Source: Pomphorhynchus laevis
Lineage: Eukaryota; Acanthocephala; Palaeacanthocephala; Echinorhynchida; Pomphorhynchidae
NCBI GenBank assembly: GCA_012934845.2
Contig: WNNJ02003660.1
Location: 62,001-126,000, forward strand
DNA: 64,000 nt
Direction: 5' to 3'
The translations under genes and the position numbers were made by a program. The notes beneath the pieces are model-generated. The model was not told the origin of the DNA. It was given only the letters and a program-made list of their open reading frames with translations, and did no database searches. Within the stretch, counting starts at the first letter, position 1, and each line of letters starts with the position of its first letter. Positions 54,170 through 64,000 of the stretch are shown here, one piece after another.

Positions 54170-55140
54170 AAAAAGTTTGAGATAAATTAACATACAATCA
54201 ATCCAGTTCCAGATCAATCCAGTTCCAGATCAATCCAGTTCCAGATCAATCCAGTTCCAGATCAATCCAGTTCCAGATCAATCCAGTTCCAGATCAATCC
54301 AGTTCCAGATCAATCCAGTTCCAGATCAATCCAGTTCCAGATCAATCCAGTTCCAGATCAATCCAGATCCAGATCAATCCACCAAATTTAACAGTTTAAC
54401 ACACAAGGACGTCGATTGGAGGACGTAAGAAGACAGCTACAACCGACACCAATTGTGCTCAACTACAAGTACAGTGCTCGACACACGATTGCAGCGTCTG
54501 GACTACAATCGCATGCGACAACAGTAAGTCTAAAGAAGACTTCCTATGTGACTTTTGTGTCAACAAATTCATACGTGACCACATCCATAAGAACATATCA
54601 ACCTCCAACGTGTCCACTCAAACCACCCCGGTCATTTCTGATGTCTTTTGTCAAACCACTGATCCTGTCAACACATGCACTTCTAATCCCATGTCTTCAT
54701 TACCCAACACCCTTGTCTCTTCTCTACTGTCTTGTTTCTCAATAACCTACATCACTCAATCAAAATCACCTCCACCAACCTCCACAATCCTTCCACTCAT
54801 AACCTTTCCTCACATCGCTCACCACCCTCTATATTATTTAAATCCTCTTTGTCGTCTGCTTTTAAACATATTTACTTGATATCCTCAACTCCCAGCTCTT
54901 CTATCGTGATCTCACTAACTCACGTTACTCGTCCTCCTTTACGGAAACGCTTTCCTTCTCGCGATCGTTGCGTAATTGCCACTAATATCACTCCATCCAC
55001 CTATTTATCTCCACAAGCACGTCTCGACCACGATATTTCCGAATACAGATTTATTCTCTAGTCTATTGTTCCTGCGGATAAACCATCCATTTTCAACAAC
55101 ATCTCTCCTTTCGAATTCATCCGCCAAACATACAAAAAAA
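54170..55140 (+). mobile_element. CR1/L2-like LINE, 5' leader and ORF1 only
   Basis: A copy of the 54-58 kb LINE family that carries only the leader, the 16-bp array and about 0.7 kb of ORF1. From about 54,417 the translation reads QVQCSTHDCSVWTTIACD...DFLCDFCVNKF (zinc module with a 15-residue middle). ORF1 then shifts frame and ends before the RRM-like part. Next to it, a second, longer copy starts in the same direction. The join suggests unequal exchange or repeated insertion. Confidence 0.8.
54197..54380 (+). repeat. 16-bp tandem array in the LINE 5' leader
   Basis: Eleven full units of ATCAATCCAGTTCCAG (54,197-54,372; the last has one T to A change) plus a partial one. The neighbouring copy has only two to three units at the same place (about 55,398-55,440), so the number varies between copies. 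Confidence 0.95.
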
Positions 55141-55603
55141 GTTTGGTTTCTAATAAATCAAACTTAAAATAAAGTTAAAATAAACTTAAAATAAACCAAA
55201 CCATCCGCTTAAACATACACCTTAAAAAAAGTTTGGTTTCTAATAAACATACAAATTTTCAGAGTTAATAGGAGGACTTCTATACAAAACGTTACAAACA
55301 TCTTACAACGACAACCATCCACGACAATCATCGACGACAACCATCGTTTATAAGTTTTTTTTCACCTTAAAAAAATTTTGGTTTCTAATAAACATACAAT
55401 CAATCCAGTTCCAGATCAATCCAGTTCTAGATCAATCCAGCAAATTTACCGTTTTAACGCACAAGGACAACCATCGACGCACTACAACAACCATCTACGA
55501 CAACCAACAACGACAACCAGCAACGACAACCATCGACGACAACCATCAACGACAACCATCGACGACAACCATCGATGACAGCAATCGACGACAACCATCG
55601 TTT

Positions 55604-56590
55604 ATGGGTGAACGTAAGAAAACAACTAAGACGAACACCAACTATGGACAACTGCAAGTACAGTGCTCGATACACGACTGCAGAGTCTGGACAACAATCA
55701 CCTGCGACAAGAATAAGGCTAAAGAAGACTTCGTATGTGCTTTTGTGCCAACAAACTAATATGCAACCTTTCCAATAAGCACATATCAACATCCAACACG
55801 TCAACTCAAACTACCCCCGTCGTTTCTAATGTCCTTTCTCCACCCACCGACCCTGCCACCATATACACTTCCCATTCCATGTCATCTTCACTCCCCGACA
55901 CCCCACGTCCCGTCCTTCCTGTCTCGTTTCTCAATAACTTGCATCCATCAATCAAAATCACCTCCACCAACCTCCACTATCCTTCCACTCATAACCTTTC
56001 CTCACATCGCTTGCCACCCTCTTTATTATCATTATCCTCTATGTCTCCCGTCGTCAAACCAAATCCCTCCAAATCATCAACTGCCAGCACTTCTATCGTG
56101 ATCTCACCTACTCACGTCAGTCGTTCTCCTTTACGGAAGCGCTTTGCTTCTCGCGATCGTTGCGTCATTGTTACTAATATCACGCCTTCTAACTCCTTAT
56201 CTCCACAAGCACGTCTGGACCACGATGTTTCCTCCTTCAGATCCATCCTCTCGTCTATTGTTCCTGCGGATAAACCTTCTTTTTTCAAGGACATTTCTCA
56301 TGTCGCTTTCATCCGTCTAAACAAATCTTCTCAATCTAATCCTTCCCAGCCCCCTCTCCTAAAAATTGTTTTCAAGAATCGCTCTCACGCGTCTTCTGTC
56401 TTCTCTCAACGATTCAAACTCATGTCATCTTCAACCACTGGAATTTTCCCCAATCGCGCCTCTTCTGAAATCGCTCAAATCTCTTCAGCCCGCATCAAAA
56501 AACGCCGTCGCGAGGAAAACGGCGAAACATCACTCGCCATCCGAAACATAGACGGAAATTTTCAAGTTGTCCACACCCGTCCAAAAATTC
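55604..56590 (+). CDS. LINE ORF1, zinc module and RRM-like part
   Basis: Starts MGERKKTTKT. The zinc module QVQCSIHDCRVWTTITCD...DFVCAF has the pattern C-x4-C-x2-W-x15-C; one frameshift near 55,735 moves the last Cys into the next frame (CFCANKLI), which then runs open to 56,751. The linker is rich in Ser/Thr/Pro. The RRM-like part reads VAFIRLNKSSQSN...LLKIVFKNRSHASSVFSQRFKLM, followed by basic KKRRREE. The linker phrase PVSFLNNLHPSIKITS matches the minus-strand LINE at 49.1 kb. Confidence 0.75.
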
Positions 56591-56599
56591 GATGGCGCT

Positions 56600-58738
56600 C
56601 TATCTCTCCTATGTGTCTTCTCCACCAGTCTCTTTCGCCACAGCAAACGGTTTTCGCCTCGGTCTCCTCAACACTAGATCTATTATCAAAAAAACCGATC
56701 TTATCCTCAACCTATTCACCAAGCAATCCATCGATCTCTTCTGCCTCTTGAATCCTGGCACTCAGATTCCGACGACCTTTCCATTCCCCGTCTGCTCTCT
56801 GCCGGTTGCTCCATAGTCGAATCCGCCCGCCCCCTCAGCTCATGCCCTTCTAAATCCTCTAATCATGGCGGCATCGTCGCATTCGCGCGTCACCCAGCGT
56901 CTCTTCGCAAAATCAATCCCCCTTTCAGTCCTTGCTCTTTTGAATTGCTCACTTGTCGTTATTCTAACCCGATCACTCTAGATCTCGCCATTGTATACCG
57001 TCCTGGTTCATCAGCTCCTACAGCCTTATTTTTTACCGAACTCGCTGACCTCCTTTCTCATTGTTCTTTGTCCTCAATCCCTTCACTCGTTCTAGGCGAC
57101 TTCAATATCCGCCTAGACCGCCCCTCTTCCACAGATTCCATCCGCTTCATCAACATTCTATCCAACTACAATTACAAACTAATCTCCACTGCCCCCACAC
57201 ATATACTTGGCGGGCACTTGACATCATGGCTGTCCCCGATCATTTTGCTGCCCACACCTCACTGTCCATCTCTGATCCTGGTCTATCCGATCACTTTCTT
57301 ATCACCCTTGATCTCGCTCGCAACCACACCCCTCCTCACACACCTACAATCCTACGTCGCCCTTGGAGAAATCTTGACCTCTCCCTTCTCCGCTCTGCCT
57401 TACTCAAATCGTCTCTATCATTACCCACAATAACATATTCATCTCCTCACGATCTCGCCTTTCTTTTCGACTCTGAACTCACATCCACTCTCGATATTCT
57501 CTTGCCCTTCAAGTCTCACCCACACCGTCGCTTGCACCGTGCCCCATGGTTTGACATCCAATGCCTACTCTCAAAGCGTCGACTCCGCCATGCTTTTCGA
57601 GTCTATCACCGCTCTCTCAGACGCGATTTCCGCTCGATCACTCCGTCTTTCCGTGATTCCTATCTTGCTCTTCGCCGGTCTCATCTCCACCTACTACGTA
57701 CCAAATGCAACTCCTTCTGGCAGCATAAAATCATCACTTCATTCAACTCTAAGACTCTCTAGCATACTTTTAACTCAATCTTTACTCGCTCCTCTTCGCC
57801 GTGCAACATCAATGCTAATGATTATTTGTCATTTCTCCAGACTAAAGTATCCACGCTGCTCTCTGACACCCCGGTCTCCATCCTATCCCACTCTGCACAG
57901 TCTACTCTCATCCTTCCGGAACTCTTTCATCTTCTCCCTGTATCACCTACAGAAGTATCATCTGTCCTCATGTCCGTGCCCAACAAAACCTCACATGCCG
58001 ATCCCCTGCCTACCCACATATTAAAATCTATATGCTCATCCATATCCCCATTTCTCACAACCTTGTTTAACTCGTCCATCCGCAGTCGTATCTTCCCTTC
58101 ACACTGGAAATCCGCAATCGTTCGTGCCCTCCTTAAGAAACAATCGCTCGTCCCCTCCCTTCCTTCTAGCTATCGCCCCATTTCACTACTCCCTACTCTT
58201 TCAAAGCTCTTAGAACGCCTCATCTTAATACAAATCAACGCTTATCTCTCCTCATCCAATCTGTACCCTCCTTTCCAATCCGCTTTTCGCTCTAATCACT
58301 CGACAGAAATCGCATGCATAAAAGTGTACAACGACTTACTCATTTCTCGAGACAAGGCTCTATATAGTGTTCTCATCTCCCTCGACCTCTCCTCCGCATT
58401 CGACATTGTCGACCACTCCGTCCTCCTTTCTCGCCTTCGTTATGATTACGGCTTTTCTTCCTCCTCCGTAGCTTGGTTCGCCTCATATCTATCAGACCGT
58501 TCCTTTCGCGTTTTCTAATTCATCATCCTCCCCTCCCATCCCTATTTTTTGCGGTGTTCCACAAGATTCAGTCCTAGGTCCCCTGCTTTTCTCTCTTTTG
58601 CTTGGCGATCTCTCTCCATTTATCAAACCTTACTCCTTTAACGTCATGCAATACGCCGATGACATTCTAATCTATGCTCATGCACCCGCACATCGCATAC
58701 ACGATATCGGCATTTCTGCCTCCAACTGTCTTTCTTCA
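56600..58738 (+). CDS. LINE ORF2, endonuclease and RT (frame-shifted, truncated)
   Basis: Endonuclease: FRLGLLNTRSIIKKTDLIL (about 56,655-56,710), then LDLAIVYRPGSSAPTALFF and LVLGDFNIRLDRP (57,085-57,125), SISDPGLSDHFLIT (57,265-57,310). RT: LKSICSSISPFLTTLFNSSI, SYRPISLLPTLSKLLERL (58,165-58,220), ISLDLSSAFDIVDHS (motif A, 58,375-58,420) and MQYADDILIYAH (58,648-58,683). Frames change several times, and the motif-B region has lost its frame. The thumb is missing. Confidence 0.85.
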
Positions 58739-60900
58739 TTCTGCAAACGTATCTCCTTTGAACTTGACGCGCAAGTTCAAAGGACAGCCTCCTCTTTATC
58801 TTCGTAACATTGTCTGAGTAAGTTGAAGTGTTTCTCTGTGACATCACCGTTGCAATCTTCTTGCTAATTCTTCCAGCATCACCGCCAAAACCTCATACTG
58901 TTGAAAATACTAACGGTATGAATGATCCGCGTTCGGTTCTGCGTACACGTTCTTCGTATTTGGCTACTTTCCTTTATTCGTTATATTGAAACGAAGAAGA
59001 TGGGTTGCGGTTGACATAAGATTGAGCAACTGCAAAGATGGTGACATCAAAAAAGTGTCCGCTCAAATCTTGATCCTCTTAACCCCAAACATGAAATGTT
59101 CAATCGTGCATTCGAATCTAGAGTCGTTATAGTTGACTCCATCGAAAATCCAGTCGGCACTGGAGATAATGTTGGTTCAATTTCTACACAAGGAAATACT
59201 TCCGAAATGACGCTTGCCATTAAATTCGAATTGAATCGTGCCTGATCGTAGAAAGCCCGCCTTTCTTGCAGCTCATAGCATGTGGCATATCTAAACTTGA
59301 ACCGCACTTGCACAAGTTTTTCATTAAATCTACTGGAGTCCATCCGTATCTGGTAAAATTGCATCCTTAATCTCACGAGAAGACAATCGGAATTATCGAT
59401 CGATAATGGTAATACACTAAGCCATAAAGAAACGCCGTCCCGACAAACATGCGCAAGGCAGTTGGCAATGATAGGATCAGTTAATAGGGGTGATTGCTCT
59501 AGCCTATTGCAAAATGCGATGATTCTATCAGATGTAATGCGGCGTAGTTCAATTCCTTGAATGTTGCGGAGCTCATTTCATCCCATTCCGGTTTCGTTGG
59601 TTTCGCACATTGTCTGCGAGCTGTAACAGTCAAATGAAGCTGTAAACGTTGGAACATATATTCCTTAACCCCCAACTTTATCGGTATGGTGAGAATCGAA
59701 TTCCAATTGTCATCGACATTTTGATTTAGTAGGGATGGAATCAATTCATTCTTTATCATCAATATAAGTTGGGTCAATTCACACTCTTTGCATAGTATAG
59801 CGCGAGTGCAGTAGCTCCATTTCATCTGAACAGATTTAGTGAGGCCCACATATGCGATATGAGGATCAACTTCGGCCACTTGGCATAGTCGCCTGATTGA
59901 AGACATCCACTTAGTGATCTTCGAATGTGTGAAGGTCCAGATGTTGCCTGGGGTTCCAATAGGAATACCAATAATCTCGATTCCAGTTGTATTTGCATTA
60001 ATATTATCACTTGGAAGTAAGTCCTTGTTCAGTGCTACGTGAGATAACAGCTGGGTTTTGACTTCATTTACGAAATAACCATAATCCGAGCTAATGTTTT
60101 TAAAATATCCCAAACAAGCTTGAGATCATCGATGGTACCTACAAAGGTCGCATCATCTGCGAACCACCTTTGAATTACGTTCGGTACGGTCATGTGAATT
60201 TTGTTAATAATTGGTATGGATGCCATTGAAAATCCTGCCATAGCAAAGTGTCCCCCCTTTGTAAACCCTTCAGAGGACATAATACTTGCACCACCTAAAT
60301 CCATTTCAGCTGGAGAAGCGTATATATTTTGAAGAGCGCAAAATAATGCAGGACAAATATATTCGATATTGTGAAGTGCACCCTTTCTATTTATTCGGTT
60401 GAACGCATCAACAGCCAACAGGTTAACGCTTGGATGGGAGCTATACGCTGTTTGTAATGAGTGAGTAGCAAAGTCAATACCACTTTTCCGGGACGCAGCT
60501 AGCTGATTGAGTCCAGCAACATCTTGCATGTCACATTTTATATCTAAGATTGTCTTACATAATATTCTCCTCGAGACATCGCAAAACCCCAATTGGCCTC
60601 ACAAACAGTTGTATGGCTAAATCTGCAAGCGACTTTGCGAGAACACAAGAACTGGATCCGTAATTTGTAAGCATCCATCGCCATGCAATCGAGTCAAGTC
60701 CTGATGGACCCGCACTTCCTTTGGTCTTTTTAGATGCACGAATAATGTCACATTCGTTTATGTTTGCAAAGCGTGATGGATGGTGCATCGGCATATTCGG
60801 AAATGGTTGACTTAGCATTACACTAGGTACGCCATCCTTGGCATATGGATGGAGATCATTGAGTATATCTTTAACTGAGATTCTATTTACCATTTTGTCG
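58739..60900 (-). mobile_element. Restriction-endonuclease-type LINE, decayed copy
   Basis: Minus-strand relative of the intact 36.9-40.1 kb ORF. 60,555-60,893: KGSAGPSGLDSIAWRWML, then a deletion before RPIGV. 60,068-60,592: LLAVDAFNRINRK (motif A), EGFTKGGHFAMAGF (motif B altered from QGDPLAM) and RWFADDATFVG (catalytic loop). 59,499-60,113: VNEVKTQLLSH and IEIIGIPIGTPG. 59,047-59,376: EIEPTLSPVP-like and ARLNISCLGLRGSRFERTLF, where the endonuclease Asp is Asn. The C-terminal end (SFELARQVQRRYVCR) reaches about 58,750. The N-terminal zinc part is absent. Confidence 0.85.
58757..58785. repeat. 11-bp palindrome at the junction of two opposed LINEs
   Basis: CCTTTGAACTT (58,757-58,767) and its exact reverse complement (58,775-58,785) around GACGCGC. 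Both the plus LINE (RISFEL) and the minus LINE (LSFELA) read the same residues here, so the palindrome marks where the two elements were joined. Confidence 0.8.
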
Positions 60901-61004
60901 TAATGTAAACGAAGTCTAAACCAAAGAGGTTTTATTTATCAATCTAGAAAACAATCAGTTTATAAAAACAGTTATAGATACTCATGTCAATTATAGATTA
61001 TTGA
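60901..61004. other. Junction spacer
   Basis: About 100 bases between the minus LINE and the Ty3/Gypsy fossil; nothing recognised. Confidence 0.5.
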
Positions 61005-63002
61005 CTATATACCACATTCTTCTCCTACATAATAGTTTGAAAGATAAGCAGGTTGACCTCGCTGTCTTTTACTTCTTCCTACCTCGTTGTTAGATTGGTT
61101 GACTTGAGTAGTAATCGTCTGCCTATCCAAATTCAACTTTGATTGGGTTGATGTAGCTTCTTCGTTGCTATTTCCGTCCATTGCTTGGGAGGAGGCTTCC
61201 TCAAAGTTTGATAAGTTAAGATCTTGGCTTATGGATGTCGTTGTTGGATGTAGGAATTCCTTTTGGTTAGTATTGTTTGACTCTGCTAATGTCGTTCCAT
61301 CTTCTGGCCCGGACCACGACAATGATAGTTGATCTTTAGGGCAAGGTGCTAAGTCTTGCGTTGAAACCGTGGAAACGTGCCCACTTTTTAGTTGTATTCT
61401 AGCGTAGTGCTGGTTCGATTCTAGCAACAGTGCTTCCTGTACCACATTGTCTCCTTTATTACGACAACGAACCAGAACCGGCCCCAAATTTAAAAGCCAA
61501 CTTGGTAGCGAACGGCCTGTTGAAGATCCTCGGTCGTACTTGAACATACGTTCATGAGGCGTTGCGTTGGTAGATGTACACAGCAAACACCGAATTGAGT
61601 TCAGCACAGAAGGCAAAACTGACGCCCAAGACTGTATTGGTAATTTCGCATCCAACACCGATAACTGAATTCCACGCCATATCGTTCCATTTAATCACTC
61701 ACATTGGCCATTGCCCCGCGGATTGTAAGAAGAAGTTTGGCTTGTAGCAATCCCAAGTGAAGATGTAAACACTTTGAATTCGCGTGACACAAAAGCGCTT
61801 CCTCGGTCTAAGTGCAAATATTTCGGTGTCCCAAAAAGGTAGAAAAGCTGCTTTAAGCATGTTATAACTGATTCGGCAGAAGTATCGCAACACGGAAATG
61901 CCCACGGAAACCTTGAAAACTCATCGACGACCGTCAGTATATATTTTGCGTTTGTTTTACTGGGAAGTGGACCCTTGAAGTCGATTGACAAACGTTCAAA
62001 CGGTTGAAGTGATTTGATTAAGACACTGGTGGGAGGACGATAGAATCTCGGCTTTATCTTTGCAGACGTTGAACAAGAGTTTACAACTTCCCGTATATCA
62101 CTTAAAGAAAATGGCAAATTCTTCGCCCTGACATAATGCCACAATCTTGTCTGACCAGAATGACATAGTGAACAGTGTAATTTTATTAAGTCGGATTGAG
62201 AAGTCGTTACGCCGGAGCATGCTAGTCGTGATAAAGCGTCCGCTGCTACGTTGTCAACGCCGGGACGATAAATGATCTCAAAGCGAAATTGGGATAACTC
62301 TAATCGCCAGCGTTCAATTTTTTCATTTTTTATCCTATTCGAATGTGAAGACATCATATAAGCAATTGATCTTTGATCTGTAATAACTCGAAATGGACGT
62401 CCAATGAGGTAGTGACGCCATTCTTTAAGAGCTTCAATTATTGCCAGAGCTTCTAATTCAATCGCTGGATTGCGCTTTTCATGTTTGGACAGTACTCGCG
62501 AAAAAAAAGCAACTGGTCTACCACGCTGGCTCAAGGTAGCCGCTATCGCTACTTTTGATGCATCTGTCTCTACTTCAAACGGTAAATTTTCATCTATACA
62601 CGAACGGCAGGCACACATTAAAGCTGCTTTTATATCCTTCAAGCTCTTCATTGCTGATTCACCCATGGGAAAATTTGTCTCTGTAGCAAAATCTCGAACG
62701 CGGTGCGCAAAACCAGGTATCCAGCGACAATAGTAAGTTAACAACCCCCGCAGATGGGAATGTTCGGTTGCATCCGTCGGATTCTTGAGCTCGAAGATTG
62801 GTCTAGTTCGTCGTGGGTCGGGCTTAATCATTCCGTTCTCAATACACTGTCCCGAAACGCTTATTGACTCGGATGCGAACACACTCTTGGTTTCGTTTAA
62901 TGTTAGATGGTATTTTCTTGCCATTTTAATTCCTGCAATTAAAATGTCGTCGAGATACGAAAAGACTCCAGACAATGCTTCTCTGTCAATTAAACTATTC
63001 AT
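61005..63002 (-). mobile_element. Ty3/Gypsy-type LTR retrotransposon fossil (pol part)
   Basis: Minus-strand pol remains in the order expected for Ty3/Gypsy: the C-terminal part of RT (YLDDILIAG-type motif), RNase H, a linker, integrase core and the integrase C-terminal region. Gag, protease and the first part of RT are missing, and no LTR is recognisable on either side. It is broken, with at least one interruption besides the missing 5' part. Long readable stretches suggest a moderately young insertion, but no LTR pair is available for dating. It sits between a restriction-endonuclease-type LINE and a LINE ORF1. Confidence 0.9.
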
Positions 63003-63216
63003 GATTAATTAAATATTCATGATTAATTAATTAATAAACTATTCATGATTAATTATTCATGTCAATTAAACTATTCACATTAAAACGAGTCTTGGTTATT
63101 GAAACTCTTACAAATTGCAGACGAATGCTTAAATCCACAATATTTTGAAAAGCAACAACTGAATGCCACGCCGTGTCCCAGCTTAAAAAAATTTCCAGCT
63201 GCATTTAATTCGGACC
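63003..63216. other. AT-rich spacer with short repeats
   Basis: Contains several close repeats of TTCATGATTAATTA (about 63,000-63,060). No gene. Confidence 0.5.
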
Positions 63217-63271
63217 TTAAAAAATTTTGGTTTCTAATAAACATACAATATAATAACAAACAAATTTCACA
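63217..63271 (+). promoter_or_regulatory. LINE 5' leader motif
   Basis: CCTTAAAAAATTTTGGTTTC then TAATAAACATACAA, the same leader seen twice at 55.2-55.4 kb upstream of a different ORF1. Here it stands 20-50 bases upstream of the ATG at 63,272. Promoter function is inferred only. Confidence 0.5.
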
Positions 63272-64000
63272 ATGAAGAAAGCAAATTCGAAGAGAGCGTC
63301 AAACACTATACATATCACGCAACATCGTAATGCATATAAGCGGCTAGAGGTCGAATGCTGCAATAAAGGCTGTGAAGTGTGGTCTATTGTCGACATTCCT
63401 TTAAATACCGAGTCGTCACTCAAGAGCAAGGACTTTTATTGCGGCTTTTGTTCTGCTACAATGATTTCGGCCCTCCAAATGAAACTAGTGCAAGATATGA
63501 TTTGTGATGTGAATTGTTGTGATATATCGTTACCTATCAATTTAAATGACGTTCGTGTCTCTCAAGACAGCACGGACCATCAAACTTCGATAAACACCTG
63601 TACCGTTAATCCTGTCGTTAAGCTGCCATTAGATGACAGTTCAACTCCTGACCTATGTGAACCGAGGATTGAATTACATTCACTGTCATCTACGCATCAG
63701 CACGATAATACTTCAAATGCCGAACTTCAAATGCTGTCATCCTTTCAGGACAAAGAAAAATCGGTCATTCATGTTGAACAAACTACACCAGCTGTAAACA
63801 AAGAAAGGGTATGGCGCAACACTCTATTGCAACCTACACGAAACCCTGGATCGACATACCATCAATTGGGTGAAATCAGAGGTAGCGATTCGAGTGGGGC
63901 CATCGATAGAAAACAGAAGGCCAAAAATAAGAATAAATCAAGAAATTATTTACCTTCAAATGGTCAGAGCATTTCTTTGGACAACGCTCCTTCTACAAAC
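63272..64000 (+). CDS. LINE ORF1, zinc-module protein, runs off the window
   Basis: Open from ATG 63,272 to the last base, 243 codons, with no stop. Zinc module C29-x4-C34-x2-W37-x19-C57-x2-C60 (FYCGFCSATM), very like the ORF1 at 43.7 kb (FFCGFCCAQM), then a long Ser/Thr/Asp-rich linker ending in a basic stretch (DRKQKAKNKNKSRN). It is the best preserved ORF1 of this type here, and the element continues beyond the window. Belongs to the CR1-like 43.7-52.3 kb family by the zinc module (inference). Confidence 0.8.
   Translation, partial: MKKANSKRASNTIHITQHRNAYKRLEVECCNKGCEVWSIVDIPLNTESSLKSKDFYCGFCSATMISALQMKLVQDMICDVNCCDISLPINLNDVRVSQDSTDHQTSINTCTVNPVVKLPLDDSSTPDLCEPRIELHSLSSTHQHDNTSNAELQMLSSFQDKEKSVIHVEQTTPAVNKERVWRNTLLQPTRNPGSTYHQLGEIRGSDSSGAIDRKQKAKNKNKSRNYLPSNGQSISLDNAPSTN

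Larger units (their letters stand above)
55141..58738 (+). mobile_element. CR1/L2-like LINE, leader to RT
   Basis: Second copy of the family, with leader repeats (CCTTAAAAAAA-TTTGGTTTCTAATAAACATACA at about 55,220-55,255 and 55,362-55,397), a GACAACCATC minisatellite (55,305-55,345 and 55,490-55,600), ORF1 (55,604-56,590), endonuclease (56,600-57,300), linker and RT. It stops in the RT just after the catalytic box at about 58,738, where a minus-strand LINE begins. Several frameshifts. Confidence 0.85.

Noticed and set aside
54197-54380. CRISPR-like regular array
   Set aside because: The 16-bp units are contiguous with no unique spacers, and the context is a LINE leader in animal DNA.
1-64000. 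Cut-and-paste DNA transposon (mariner, hAT, piggyBac)
   Set aside because: No transposase DDE/D motif was recognised anywhere; the long inverted repeat at 6.9-7.3 kb is explained by two ribozyme-bearing units.

Overview
The window looks like nuclear DNA of an AT-rich, transposon-crowded invertebrate animal. The evidence is the mix of animal-type non-LTR retrotransposons (several CR1/L2-like, RTE-like, Jockey/I-like and restriction-endonuclease-type lineages), Penelope-like elements (PLEs), one Ty3/Gypsy fossil, tRNA-headed SINE-like repeats, and only a few intron-sized traces of host genes. I cannot name the species or even the phylum from sequence alone.

Layout. 1-5.5 kb: end of a CR1-like LINE, PLE pieces, an RTE-like LINE and a CR1-like 3' tail. 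5.6-9.4 kb: a hidden PDZ-domain exon, a long inverted repeat, three hammerhead-like ribozyme motifs, a decayed reverse transcriptase (RT) and a 68-bp tandem repeat. 9.6-13.3 kb: Jockey/I-like LINE with CCHC ORF1 (minus). 15.0-17.0 kb: RTE-like 5' half (plus). 17.4-20.5 kb: LINE with a double-zinc ORF1 (minus). 21.5-22.7 kb: an intronless chimeric ORF carrying a hormone-sensitive-lipase block. 23.3-23.9 kb: a relic of the 17-20 kb LINE. 24-31 kb: very AT-rich duplicated DNA, with two SINE-like units at 29.9-30.8 kb that combine tRNA-like promoter boxes and hammerhead-like cores. 31.4-36.6 kb: CR1-like and PLE fragments. 36.9-40.1 kb: an intact 1069-codon single-ORF LINE with an N-terminal CXC zinc module, RT and C-terminal restriction-like endonuclease (minus). 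40.2-42 kb: LINE and PLE relics. 42.9-43.5 kb: the best host-like gene, a YjbQ/UPF0047 protein. 43.7-52.4 kb: a CR1-like LINE split by a nearly full-length second CR1-like LINE (minus) and by a 115-bp LINE tail. 54.2-58.7 kb: two head-to-tail copies of the second LINE family, with a 16-bp tandem array in the 5' leader. 58.7-60.9 kb: decayed relative of the 37-40 kb LINE. 61.0-63.0 kb: Ty3/Gypsy fossil. 63.3-64 kb: an open ORF1 running off the window.

How the parts relate. Each autonomous LINE supplies an ORF1 (zinc module plus, in most, an RRM-like part) and an ORF2 (endonuclease plus RT); the 37-40 kb family packs everything in one ORF. Two observations tie the region together. First, the same small zinc module (C-x4-C-x2-W/Y-x15 or x19-C-x2-C) heads ORF1 in three different RT lineages, and a second CXC module is shared by two more distant ones. 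Second, short 5'-truncated copies keep only the LINE 3' end, where four copies preserve a stem-loop with a compensatory base-pair change, as expected if RT recognises it. The hammerhead-bearing SINE-like repeats are the most novel candidate system: they recall the schistosome Sm-alpha design, tRNA-like promoter plus self-cleaving ribozyme.
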